Assembly: GCF_003660455.1 (NCBI RefSeq)
Contig: NZ_QZVR01000002.1
Coordinates: 186,001-250,000, forward strand
DNA length: 64,000 nucleotides
Source: Nocardioides ferulae
Lineage (GTDB): Bacteria; Actinomycetota; Actinomycetes; Propionibacteriales; Nocardioidaceae
Direction of reading: 5' to 3'
Positions 52,422 to 60,379 of this stretch are shown one piece after another. A program made the translations under genes and the position numbers. How positions within the stretch are numbered: position 1 is the first letter of the stretch; each line of letters begins with the position of its first letter. The notes below the pieces were generated by a model. It saw only the letters and a program-made list of their open reading frames with translations. It was not told the origin of the DNA and searched no databases.

Positions 52422-53309
52422 ATGGCCCGACACGTGCCCTCGGTCCGCGCCGCGCTGCGGGTGCACGCCCACCGGCGGGTGCGCGGCCGGCTGGAGGGGG
52501 AGTGGATCTCCCTCCACCCCGGACGCAGCACCGACTTCAACGACCTGCGCGAGTACGTCCGCGGCGACGACGTCAAGGACCTCGACTGGAAGGCGACCGC
52601 GCGCGCTCGTACCCCGTTGGTGCGCCGCTACCACGCAGCCCGCAAGCTCACCGTGCAACTGGTGGTCGGCACCGGTCGCAGCATGGCCGCGATGAACGAC
52701 CTGGAGGTCGCCAAGCGCGACCTCGCCGTGCTGGTGGCCGGTTTGGTCGGCCATCTCGCGGTCCGGCACGGCGACCTGGTGGCGTTGGTGCACGGGAACG
52801 CGGAGTCGCGGGGGGCCCTGCGCCCCCTCGCCGGCGAGGCACACCTGGAGCGGTGCCTCGCGGCGGCGTACGACGCGATCACCCCGGGCGCGGGGCCGAC
52901 GGACCTGGCCGCCCTGCTGGGGCACGTGGTGCGCACGGTCCGGCGCCGGACCGTGCTGCTGGTGGTGTGCGACGAGACCGAGCTCGACGAGCCGGCCGAG
53001 CTCGCCCTGCGCCGGCTCCGGGTGCAGCACGAGGTGATGCTGGTGACGATCGGCGACCTCGATCCGACGGCGGTGCCCGGCGAGCGCCGACTGCGCGACA
53101 TCGACACCGGACAGCCCGTTCCCGCCTGGCTGCGCCGCGACCGGGTGCTCGCTGCCCAGCACGCCCAGGCGGTCCAGGACCACCGGGCGCGCCGGCAGCA
53201 GCGCCTCGACGCACTCGGCGTGGTCCACCAGCACGTGCACGACCACGCCTCGGCCGTCACGGCCGTGCTGCGGCTCCTGGAGAGGCAGCGGCGTGCCGGC
53301 CGGCGTTGA
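52422..53309 (+). CDS. DUF58 domain protein (VWA-like)
   Basis: 295 aa from ATG 52422. DUF58 core: SLHPGRSTDFNDLREYVRGDDVKDLDWKATAR spans the RxYxxGDDxxxIDWxxxAR consensus near residues 28-60. LVVGTGRSMAAMND replaces a canonical MIDAS DxSxS (here G-T-G-R-S), so metal binding is doubtful. GLVGHLAVRHGDLVALV follows. Usually encoded behind MoxR; proposed partner of the ATPase. No transmembrane segments. Overlaps the next gene by 17 nt. Confidence 0.9.
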   Translation: MARHVPSVRAALRVHAHRRVRGRLEGEWISLHPGRSTDFNDLREYVRGDDVKDLDWKATARARTPLVRRYHAARKLTVQLVVGTGRSMAAMNDLEVAKRDLAVLVAGLVGHLAVRHGDLVALVHGNAESRGALRPLAGEAHLERCLAAAYDAITPGAGPTDLAALLGHVVRTVRRRTVLLVVCDETELDEPAELALRRLRVQHEVMLVTIGDLDPTAVPGERRLRDIDTGQPVPAWLRRDRVLAAQHAQAVQDHRARRQQRLDALGVVHQHVHDHASAVTAVLRLLERQRRAGRR

Positions 53310-53787
53310 GGCGGCCGGTGGCGACATCGCCGCCCCCGTCGACTACGCCGGGATCTGGACGGTCGCGGCCTGGGCGCTGATCGCCCTGGTCGTGCTGTGG
53401 TACGCCGTGGTGCTGTGGTGGGGGCGCCCGCTCCGGGTCCGCGCGACGCCGGCACGCTCCGAACCGGATCTGGCCACGGTCCGGGCCGAGCACCTGGCCC
53501 GGCTCGAGGCGGTGGCGGCGGCGGCCCACGACGGCAGCCTCGACCTCCGCGCGGCCTTCCGCGGCCTGAGCGAGGTGGCCCGGTCGTTCGTGGAGCAGAC
53601 CTCGCGGGTCCCGGCGACGACGCTCACCCTCGCCGACCTGCGCGCCCTCGACCTGCCGGTGGTGGTGGCCGCGCTCGAGGTGATCTATCCGCCTGAGTTC
53701 GCCCCGGACGACCCCGCCGCGGCCGCCGCGGCGTTCGACGAGGCGCTCGCCCTCGCCCGAGAGGTGGTCTCGGCGTCGTGGACCTGA
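53293..53787 (+). CDS. Single-pass membrane protein of the MoxR/VWA cluster
   Basis: 164 aa from GTG 53293, overlapping the DUF58 gene by 17 nt. One transmembrane helix (TVAAWALIALVVLWYAVVLWWG, residues ~22-43) precedes a cytosolic alpha-helical domain (LARLEAVAAAAHDGSLDLRAAFRGLSEVAR...). The middle position matches the BatB/DUF4381-like member of such clusters, but sequence does not allow a firm family assignment. The stop overlaps the next GTG start by 10 nt. Confidence 0.75.
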   Translation: MPAGVEAAGGDIAAPVDYAGIWTVAAWALIALVVLWYAVVLWWGRPLRVRATPARSEPDLATVRAEHLARLEAVAAAAHDGSLDLRAAFRGLSEVARSFVEQTSRVPATTLTLADLRALDLPVVVAALEVIYPPEFAPDDPAAAAAAFDEALALAREVVSASWT

Positions 53788-54776
53788 CCGGTGGAACGGC
53801 CGACCTGGTGCTGCGCCAGGTGGGGTTGGCGGTGCTCTGCGGCGCGCTGGTCGTCGGCGCGCTCGTGTGGTGGAGCCGCCGGCCGGAGCCCGAGCCGCTC
53901 CCCGGCGAGGTGCTGGTCGCCCACACCTCCCGGCTCCGCGAGCTGCCCAGGTTCCGGGTGCTGGTGCGCCGGCGTCTGCTGCGCACCGCGCTGCAGACGC
54001 TGGCACTCCTCTTCGCGGTGGCCGGCTGCCTGTTGCTCGTGGCGCGCCCGACCGTGTTGCGCACCGTCGAGCAGCAGCCGCCCAACCGGGACATCGTGCT
54101 CTGTCTGGACGCCTCGGGGTCGATGAGCCGCTACAACGCCGAGGTGGTGCGCGCCCTGCAGAGCGTGGTCGAGTCGCTCCCGGGCGACAGGGTGGGCCTC
54201 ACGCTGTTCAACGGCGCCACCGTGGTCAAGTTCCCGCTCACCGACGACCGCGACTTCGTGGCCGAGCAGCTGGCCGAGGCGGAGCGCGCCTTCGCCGACA
54301 ACGAGCTGCGCTACGTCACGGCCACCGACACGGTGCGCTCCTCCCAGCTCGGCGACGGGCTGGCGGCCTGTGTGACCGGCTTCGACCGGCTCGACGAGGA
54401 CCGCGGGCGAGTGATCCTGGTGGCGTCGGACAACCGTCCGTTCGGCCGCCCCGTGCACACCGTCGCCGAGGCCGCGACCCAGGCCGTCGACCGCGACGTG
54501 GTGGTGCACGGGCTGGGGGTGCCGGCGTTGCGACGCGACCCGGCGGCCGAGCGCGAGCTGCGCCGGGCCGTCGAGCGCACCGGCGGGACGCTGTCGTTCC
54601 TCGACAGCGAGTCCGCGGTGGCGGGGGTGGTGGCCAGGGTCGACCGACTGGAGCGGCGGCGTCTCGCGGAGCCGCCGCGCGAGGTCATGCTCGACGAGCC
54701 GGGTGGCGCGCTGGCGTTGGCCGCGGCGGGACTGCTGGCGTTCGTGCTCGTGTCCGCCGTGGGGAGGCGACCATGA
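53778..54776 (+). CDS. VWA-domain membrane protein (first)
   Basis: 332 aa from GTG 53778. Two N-terminal helices (VGLAVLCGALVVGALVWW and LQTLALLFAVAGCLLLVA) place the VWA domain outside. The MIDAS motif is DASGS near residues 111-115, with the later Thr of VTATDTVRSSQLGDGLA and Asp of VASDN completing the metal site. A C-terminal helix (ALALAAAGLLAFVLVSAV) re-enters the membrane. BatA-like. Ends with ATGA overlap to the second VWA gene. Confidence 0.88.
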   Translation: MDLTGGTADLVLRQVGLAVLCGALVVGALVWWSRRPEPEPLPGEVLVAHTSRLRELPRFRVLVRRRLLRTALQTLALLFAVAGCLLLVARPTVLRTVEQQPPNRDIVLCLDASGSMSRYNAEVVRALQSVVESLPGDRVGLTLFNGATVVKFPLTDDRDFVAEQLAEAERAFADNELRYVTATDTVRSSQLGDGLAACVTGFDRLDEDRGRVILVASDNRPFGRPVHTVAEAATQAVDRDVVVHGLGVPALRRDPAAERELRRAVERTGGTLSFLDSESAVAGVVARVDRLERRRLAEPPREVMLDEPGGALALAAAGLLAFVLVSAVGRRP

Positions 54777-55768
54777 CCGGCGCCGCGGGGTTGACCTGGC
54801 AGCCGTTGCTGCCCGCGCTCGCGGTGCTCGTGGGTGCCGTGGCCGGGCTGGCGCTGCTCGCACTGGCCTGGCGGCGCGATCCCCGGCCCGGCGGCGGGCG
54901 CGTCTGGGGCGCCCGAGCGGCCGTCGTCGTGGTGGTCGCGGTGGCGCTGCTGGGACCGGGCTATGCCGGTGCCGCGCCGGCGTACGAGGAGCGCCGCGAG
55001 CAGCAGTTGCTGCTCGTCGTCGACCGCACCGTGAGCATGTCGGCCCCCGATGCCGGCGGCGGGGAGTCACGGCTCGACCAGCTGCGCGAGGACCTGGCCC
55101 GGCTCGGCGAGCGGTTCGGCGACGAACGGCTCGCGGTGCTGACCTGGGGGTCGCAGGCGCGGCTCGCGCTCCCGTTCACCACCGACGACCGGGCCTTCGC
55201 CCAGACGCTGCGGTCCCTCCGGCGCGAGGACCCGGCCGAGGGCGTGGGGTCGCGGGTGGACCGGCCGCTGGAGCTGATGTCGCGAGTGCTGCAGCGGGCT
55301 CGCAGGCAGCACCCCGACCGGCATACCGTGGTGGTCTTCGCCAGCGACGGGGAGAACACCCGGTCGGGCGAGCAACAGTCGTTCACCACGCTGGACGATC
55401 TCGTGGACGGTGGCGCGGTGGTCGGCTACGGCACCGACGCCGGCGCCACCATGCCGCTCACCGAGGACGGATCCGTGCTGGTCCCCGACGTGACCACCGG
55501 TGCGCCCGCGGTGTCGCGTCGCGACCAGGAGAACCTGCGCACGGTGGCCGACCAGCTGGGGGTGACCTACGTGCCGCGCGAGCGCCTCGACATCGACGCC
55601 CTGGTCGAGGCGGCGACGCCGCCGGCCCGACTCATCCGCGTCACCGGGGCCGGCTCCCGGCAGCTCGTCTGGGTGCTGGGCCTGCCGCTGCTGGCGCTGC
55701 TACTGGTCGAGCTGCGGCGCTCCTGGCTGGACCTCCACGAGGCCCGGCGGCTGCGGAGGCGACGATGA
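54773..55768 (+). CDS. VWA-domain membrane protein (second)
   Basis: 331 aa from ATG 54773. Two N-terminal helices precede the VWA domain whose MIDAS reads D-R-T-V-S (LLVVDRTVSMSAPDA near residue 83): a DxTxS variant rather than the usual DxSxS. VVVFASDGENTRSG holds the later Asp. C-terminal helix QLVWVLGLPLLALLLVELRR. BatB-like. Together with the previous gene it forms a membrane VWA pair that probably works with MoxR and DUF58. ATGA overlap to the next gene. Confidence 0.86.
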   Translation: MTGAAGLTWQPLLPALAVLVGAVAGLALLALAWRRDPRPGGGRVWGARAAVVVVVAVALLGPGYAGAAPAYEERREQQLLLVVDRTVSMSAPDAGGGESRLDQLREDLARLGERFGDERLAVLTWGSQARLALPFTTDDRAFAQTLRSLRREDPAEGVGSRVDRPLELMSRVLQRARRQHPDRHTVVVFASDGENTRSGEQQSFTTLDDLVDGGAVVGYGTDAGATMPLTEDGSVLVPDVTTGAPAVSRRDQENLRTVADQLGVTYVPRERLDIDALVEAATPPARLIRVTGAGSRQLVWVLGLPLLALLLVELRRSWLDLHEARRLRRRR

Positions 55769-56547
55769 ACGGCCGGTGGGCGGCGTCGCCACGGCAGCGT
55801 CGCCGCAACCGGCTGCTCCTGGCCGGACTGCTGCCCACGGTGGCCGCCCTGGTGGTGGCCACGGGGTTGCTGGTGACCTTGGCCCGCAACGACGCCGGGC
55901 TCTCGGCCTACCGTGACGGGGACTACCGGCAGGCGCGCGGTGACTTCGCCGCCAACCGGTGGCTCGGGGCGGTCGAGCCCTGGATCGCGCCGTTCAACGA
56001 GGGCAACGCGCACTTCCGGCTCGACGAGCTCGACTCGGCGCTGGAGGACTACCAGGACGCGCTCCGGGAGGTGCCCGCGGACCACGAGTGCCTGGTCCGG
56101 CTGAACATCGCGCTCACCCGCGAACGCCTCGGCGACCAGGCACGCAGCCCCGGCTCGAACGCCGCGGAGGACGCCTGGCGCGATGCCCGCTCCGCGCTGG
56201 CGGGCGGCCGCTGCACCGAGCGGGTGCTGGAGGAGGCGCCCGAGGTCACCGAGGAGTCGCGCACCACCGACGAACGGCTGGCCGAGAAGATCCGCGACGC
56301 GCTGGCCGAGCGTGAGCGGCTGCGCCGGGAGCGGCTCGACGCCGAGCAGCGCGAGCGCATCGAACGGCTCGAGGAGCAGGACCGTCGCGCCCAACAGCGC
56401 GACGAGCAGCGCCGCGACCGGCCGCCGCCGGAGCCCGACGACCCCGACGACCCAGACGATCCGGACGACCCGGACGAGCCGGACGACCCCGACGAGCCGG
56501 ACGACCCCGACGACCCCGACGACCCGGACGAGGACTACGCCTGGTGA
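55765..56547 (+). CDS. TPR-containing membrane protein with Asp-Pro repeat tail
   Basis: 260 aa, overlapping the previous stop (ATGA). One N-terminal helix (LLLAGLLPTVAALVVATGLLVTLA) precedes a short TPR region (AYRDGDYRQARGDFAAN and NEGNAHFRLDELDSALEDYQDALREVPADHECLVRLNIA), a Glu/Arg coiled coil (RERLRRERLDAEQRERIERLEEQDRR) and an extremely acidic DPDDPDD/DPDEPDD tail (residues ~227-257). BatC/BatE-like. The tail may bind Ca2+ or simply be disordered. Its 3' end overlaps a convergent LOG-like gene by 13 nt. Confidence 0.83.
   Translation: MNGRWAASPRQRRRNRLLLAGLLPTVAALVVATGLLVTLARNDAGLSAYRDGDYRQARGDFAANRWLGAVEPWIAPFNEGNAHFRLDELDSALEDYQDALREVPADHECLVRLNIALTRERLGDQARSPGSNAAEDAWRDARSALAGGRCTERVLEEAPEVTEESRTTDERLAEKIRDALAERERLRRERLDAEQRERIERLEEQDRRAQQRDEQRRDRPPPEPDDPDDPDDPDDPDEPDDPDEPDDPDDPDDPDEDYAW
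56440..56533 (+). repeat. GACGACCCC/GACGAGCCG tandem repeat encoding DPDD/DPDE
   Basis: Nearly 94 bp of 9-12-bp imperfect units at the 3' end of the TPR gene, all in frame. Confidence 0.85.
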
Positions 56548-57644
56548 TCGGCGGCGAGGAGGGCGGCGGCGTCCTGCACGCTGTCGACCAGGTGCACCCG
56601 CTGCTGCATCAGCCTGCCCTGCGCCAGCGAGCGCAGCAGCGGCCACGCCGGGACCTCCTCGGTCCAGTAGCGCTCGCCGACCAGCACCATCGGGGCGACC
56701 GAGCTCTCGTCTGCGTAGTAGTTCTCGCAGCCGTCCTGGAAGATCTCCTGCACGGTGCCGCCGGCGCCGGGCAGGAACGCGATCCCGGCGTCGCAGATCT
56801 GCACCAGGATCGCCTCGCGGACCGCGTTGCGGAAGTACTTCGCCACCTGGGTCGCGAACACGTTGGGCGGTTCGTGCCCGTAGTGCCAGGTGGGGATGCC
56901 CAGGGTCTCGCCCGTCGCTCCATGCTGTTGGCACACCTCGAACGCGACCCGCGCCCAGGCGTCGATGTCGGGCCGGTAGGACGGCACGGCGGCGAGCGCG
57001 TCGAGGGCGGTGGCGAGGTCACCGTCGGCGACGCCGGCGAGCCGGGCGCCCAGGTTGGCGGCCTCCATCGCCCCGGGGCCGCCGCCCGTCGCCACGACCA
57101 GGCCGGCTCGGCCCAGCTCACGACCGAGCCGGGCGGCCGCGGCGTAGCCCGCCGAGCCCCGGTGCAGCGCGTGACCGCCCATCACGCCGGCCACCCGCCG
57201 ACCGGGAAGCCACGCCTCGAGAGCCTGGTCGATCGCGTGGTCGTGCAGCGACTGGGCCATCGCCTCGGCCGGGTCGAACGCGTGCTGGGACCAGGCGTAG
57301 GCGCGCCCGTCGAGCGACCCGGCGTACCTGGTGCCCCCTCCGCTCGCCGCGTAGAGCTCCTCGGCGGTGTAGAGGCGGCTGCGGTAGACGTCGACCGGCA
57401 CGTCGGGGATCGCCGGCAGCACCAGCGCTCCGGCCGCCATCAGCCGGCTGCCCTGGCCGGCGGAGAGCGTGCAACCGAGGAACGAGGCACCGGCCACGTG
57501 ACAGCGGTCGAGCACCTCGCCGCGCCCGGACAGGTCCAGCCCCCGCACCCGCCACCCGGCCAGGGTGCGGGCGCCGGACCCGATCCGTCGGTCGAAGTCG
57601 GCCAGCGACTCCACGTGCACCACACGCCCTCGTGTTCGCCTCAC
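56535..57644 (-). CDS. LOG/TIGR00730-like Rossmann-fold nucleotide-binding protein with N-terminal extension
   Basis: 369 aa from GTG 57644. The C-terminal two thirds carry the LOG-type motifs: GVMGGHALHRGSAGYAAAARLGRELG, VVATGGGPGAMEAANLG near 185 and FLPGAGGTVQEIFQD near 290 (PGGxGTxxE). Cytokinin-riboside-5'-monophosphate hydrolases use these motifs, but the variant PGAGG and 180-aa N-terminal region (DLSGRGEVLDRCHVAGASFLGC, beta-repeat-like) set this protein apart. Probable nucleotide hydrolase or binder. A TAGGTT box 6 nt upstream suggests a leaderless message. Confidence 0.82.
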   Translation of the reverse strand: MRRTRGRVVHVESLADFDRRIGSGARTLAGWRVRGLDLSGRGEVLDRCHVAGASFLGCTLSAGQGSRLMAAGALVLPAIPDVPVDVYRSRLYTAEELYAASGGGTRYAGSLDGRAYAWSQHAFDPAEAMAQSLHDHAIDQALEAWLPGRRVAGVMGGHALHRGSAGYAAAARLGRELGRAGLVVATGGGPGAMEAANLGARLAGVADGDLATALDALAAVPSYRPDIDAWARVAFEVCQQHGATGETLGIPTWHYGHEPPNVFATQVAKYFRNAVREAILVQICDAGIAFLPGAGGTVQEIFQDGCENYYADESSVAPMVLVGERYWTEEVPAWPLLRSLAQGRLMQQRVHLVDSVQDAAALLAADHQA

Positions 57645-57650
57645 CCGCCG

Positions 57651-57656
57651 AACCTA
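57651..57656 (-). promoter_or_regulatory. -10 box of a leaderless promoter (LOG-like gene)
   Basis: TAGGTT on the minus strand (57656 to 57651), 6 nt before the GTG at 57644. Confidence 0.5.
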
Positions 57657-57721
57657 CCCGCCGGGAAAGCGTGCAGCTCGCGGCGCTCGCTCGGCCAGGA
57701 GGACTCGGGATGGTCGGCCCG

Positions 57722-58678
57722 TCAGTACGCCTGGGCCAGCAGCTCCCCGAAGAGCTCGTGCTCGTCGACGTCCAGGCCTCGACCGCGGAACCAGGCGCAG
57801 ACGTTCGCGCAGTCGCGCAGCAGGAAGTCCGGCCCCGCCGGGTTGCCGACCAGGTCCACGATCTGGGGCAGGTCGATGACCACGAGCCGGTCGTCGGCGG
57901 CCAGGATGTTGTAGGCCGACAGGTCGCCGTGCACCAGACCGTGCCGGGCCAGCTCGGTGAGGACCTCCCGCACCTGGTCGAAGTAGGAGCCCAGCAGCGC
58001 TCGGTCCGGACGCACCTGCGCCAGCCGTGGAGCGGTCTCGAGCACGCCGTCGCGCTCGACGGTGATCCACTCCATCAGCAGCTCCGTGCCGTCGATCTGG
58101 ACCGGATAGGGCACCGGCAGGCCCAGCTCGTGGCAGCGGAGCAGAGCCTGCCACTCGGCCCAGGCCCATTGGCCTGCGGCCACCGCTCGGCCGTGCGCGG
58201 TCTTCTTGGCCATCGCCCGGGCATCGCGACTGTTGCGGGTGCGCCGGCCCTCCGTGTAGGAGCTGGAGCGGTGGAAGGTGCGGTGCTCCTCGCCCCGGTA
58301 GCGCTTGGCCACCATGACGACGCTCTCGCCGACGGCGTCGGAGCCGGGGACGGCCCGCTCCACCAGGTGGGCGTCGGCCTCCTTGCCGGTCTTCAGCACG
58401 CCCAGGTCGGTGTCCACGGCGCCCTGTGAGGTCACCACCCACTCCGGACGGGGCTCGGGGCCACGGCACAACGGCTCGACGCTCAACCAGGTCGACCAGC
58501 GCTGGCCGTCGCCCGGGTCGTCGTAGGCGCGGAAGTCGAAGACGAACGCGGGGTCGAGGTCGCTGTCCGCGAAGTCGGACGGGACGGCGTGGGCCGACTG
58601 GTCGACGGGCCCGGGCGGGGGCTGGTCCGGGTCAGGCAGGGAGGAAGGGGTCAGGGACGGACGAGGGTCGCGGGTCAT
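57722..58678 (-). CDS. RIO1-type serine protein kinase
   Basis: 318 aa from ATG 58678. RIO kinase signature: LKTGKEADAHLVERA (nucleotide loop, near 92), VAKRYRGEEHRTFHR (catalytic Lys region), ELLMEWI, LVHGDLSAYNIL (HxDxxxxN loop near 247) and LVVIDLPQIVD (metal Asp). Bacterial RIO kinases are poorly studied; archaeal and eukaryotic ones act in small-subunit maturation. A conserved insert SSSYTEGRRTRNSRDARAM is typical. Just upstream lies a 38-codon ORF overlapping its start. Confidence 0.9.
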   Translation of the reverse strand: MTRDPRPSLTPSSLPDPDQPPPGPVDQSAHAVPSDFADSDLDPAFVFDFRAYDDPGDGQRWSTWLSVEPLCRGPEPRPEWVVTSQGAVDTDLGVLKTGKEADAHLVERAVPGSDAVGESVVMVAKRYRGEEHRTFHRSSSYTEGRRTRNSRDARAMAKKTAHGRAVAAGQWAWAEWQALLRCHELGLPVPYPVQIDGTELLMEWITVERDGVLETAPRLAQVRPDRALLGSYFDQVREVLTELARHGLVHGDLSAYNILAADDRLVVIDLPQIVDLVGNPAGPDFLLRDCANVCAWFRGRGLDVDEHELFGELLAQAY

Positions 58679-58748
58679 CGCGGTGGGTGCTCCAGTGGTT
58701 CGAGAGAGAGTGGCCGGACTCGGGCAGGCCGAAGGCAGCGATCGACAT
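58632..58748 (-). CDS. Putative 38-aa leader peptide upstream of the RIO kinase
   Basis: On the minus strand, ATG 58748 follows a strong AGAGGAG site at good spacing and reads 38 codons (MSIAAFGLPESGHSLSNHWS...) to a TGA at 58632, overlapping the first 47 nt of the RIO kinase gene in another frame. The RIO start itself has only a distant GGAG. It could be a translational-coupling leader. Not recognised as a family; may be chance. Confidence 0.35.
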   Translation of the reverse strand: MSIAAFGLPESGHSLSNHWSTHRDDPRPSSVPDPFLPA

Positions 58749-58909
58749 GTCACGGCTCCTCTCGAACGGGGCACCGGCGCGACGCCGGGCACTCACCACC
58801 GACTCTGGCTCCTACCGCGGTCTGCCGGCAACCGGTTTTCCGTGGGCGGGGAGGGGTGCGCCATACCGCGCATGCGTGCGTTCGGCCGCGCGCCCCGGTC
58901 GTGGCCCGT

Positions 58910-58915
58910 TAGGTT
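58910..58915 (+). promoter_or_regulatory. -10 box of a leaderless promoter (M1 peptidase gene)
   Basis: TAGGTT ends 6 nt before GTG 58922. Confidence 0.5.
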
Positions 58916-58921
58916 CTCGCT

Positions 58922-60364
58922 GTGCTGATCGATTCCACCGCCGCGACCTCCTCCGCCCGCCGCCGTCTCACCGCCGGCCTGGCCGCCTCCGCCCTGCTCG
59001 TCGGGCTCGCCCCCGCCGCCGTGGCGATGGCACGGGAGGACGCGCCGCACGGCGCGGCCGGCATCGGCGACTCCTACTACCCCCATGACGGCAACGGCGG
59101 CATCGACGTCTCCCACTACGACGTCCACGACCGCTACGACTTCGCCCGCGGCCGGCTCTCCGGCTGGACCGACGTGACGTTGACGGCAACCCAGACCCTG
59201 TCCGGGTTCAACCTCGACCTGCTGCTGCCGGTGCAGAAGGTGAGCGTCGACGGGGCGGAGGTGCCGTTCGAGAAGGCAGGCGGCGGTCACGAGCTCGTGA
59301 TCGACGCCGCCGTGACCGCCGGCCAGGAGTACGTCGTCCGCGTGCGGTACGCCGGGCGGCCCGGCGAGCTGCGCTACAACGGCGAGGCCAACTGGCTGGC
59401 CGACCGTCGCGAGGTGGTCACGATGAACCAGCCGCACATGGCGCCGTGGTGGTTCCCCGCGAACGACCACCCGCGTGACAAGGCCGCCCTCGACATCCAC
59501 GTGACCGTGCCGAAGGGCAAGCAGGTGGTCGCCAACGGCGAGCGGGTCGGTCGCACGGTGCGGGACGGACTGGCGACGACGCACTGGCGGGCCACCGAGC
59601 CGATGGCCCCCTACCTGGCGTTCTTCGCCGCCGGCTCGTTCGTGGTCGACCGCGGCACCGACGCCGCGGGTCGCCCCTGGGTCGTCGCGGTGTCCGAGCG
59701 GGCCGACAACCGCGCGCGGATGCTGCGGATGATGAAGCGCCACGACGACGTCGTGGCGTGGCTGGAGGAGCACGTCGGCGACTACCCGTTCTCGACCACC
59801 GGCGGGGTCTACACCGTGCTGCCGGCGGGCTTCGCGCTGGAGAACCAGACCCGGCCCACCTACAGCCAGTGGGCCGATCTGCCGACGGTCATCCACGAGG
59901 CCGCGCACCAGTGGTTCGGCGACGACGTCGCGGTCGAGAACTGGCGCGACATCTGGCTCAACGAGGGCTTCGCGACGTTCTTCGAGAAGTACTGGACCGA
60001 GACCCACGGCGGCGAGACGGCGGACGGGTGGCTGCGGTCGGCGTACCGCTCGACGCCCGCTGACGCCGGCTTCTGGCGCCAGCACATCGCCGACCCGGGC
60101 GCGGGCATGCACGAGCTGTTCTCCGGCGCGGTCTACTACCGCGGCGCGATGACGGTGCAGGCGCTGCGCAACCGGGTCGGTGAGGACGACTTCTGGACGA
60201 TCGTGCGCACCTGGGTCGCTGAGCAGGGCGGCGGCAACGGCAGCAGCGAGGAGTTCGAGACGCTGGCCGAGCAGGTCAGCGGCGAGGACCTCGATGGCTT
60301 CTTCACCGCGTGGCTGCGCACCGGCGAGCGGCCGGCGCGGACGGCGGCCAACGGCCTGGACTGA
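58922..60364 (+). CDS. Secreted M1 family metallopeptidase
   Basis: 480 aa from GTG 58922. Signal peptide (RRRLTAGLAASALLVGLAPAAVAMA, about 37 aa). The peptidase domain has the zinc motif HEAAHQWFGDD (HExxH near residue 325) and the third ligand Glu in WLNEGFATFFEKY. The N-terminal beta domain (VSHYDVHDRYDFARGRLSG, NQPHMAPWWFPANDHP) replaces the exopeptidase GAMEN motif with FALENQT, which still offers an anchoring Glu. It lacks the large C-terminal domain of PepN. An extracellular aminopeptidase-like enzyme is likely. Confidence 0.92.
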   Translation: MLIDSTAATSSARRRLTAGLAASALLVGLAPAAVAMAREDAPHGAAGIGDSYYPHDGNGGIDVSHYDVHDRYDFARGRLSGWTDVTLTATQTLSGFNLDLLLPVQKVSVDGAEVPFEKAGGGHELVIDAAVTAGQEYVVRVRYAGRPGELRYNGEANWLADRREVVTMNQPHMAPWWFPANDHPRDKAALDIHVTVPKGKQVVANGERVGRTVRDGLATTHWRATEPMAPYLAFFAAGSFVVDRGTDAAGRPWVVAVSERADNRARMLRMMKRHDDVVAWLEEHVGDYPFSTTGGVYTVLPAGFALENQTRPTYSQWADLPTVIHEAAHQWFGDDVAVENWRDIWLNEGFATFFEKYWTETHGGETADGWLRSAYRSTPADAGFWRQHIADPGAGMHELFSGAVYYRGAMTVQALRNRVGEDDFWTIVRTWVAEQGGGNGSSEEFETLAEQVSGEDLDGFFTAWLRTGERPARTAANGLD

Positions 60365-60379
60365 CCGGCGGGGCCAGGC

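Noticed and set aside
56183..58429. 748-codon plus-strand frame across the LOG-like and RIO genes
   Set aside because: Antisense to two recognised genes and composed of Arg/Pro/Ser low-complexity sequence.
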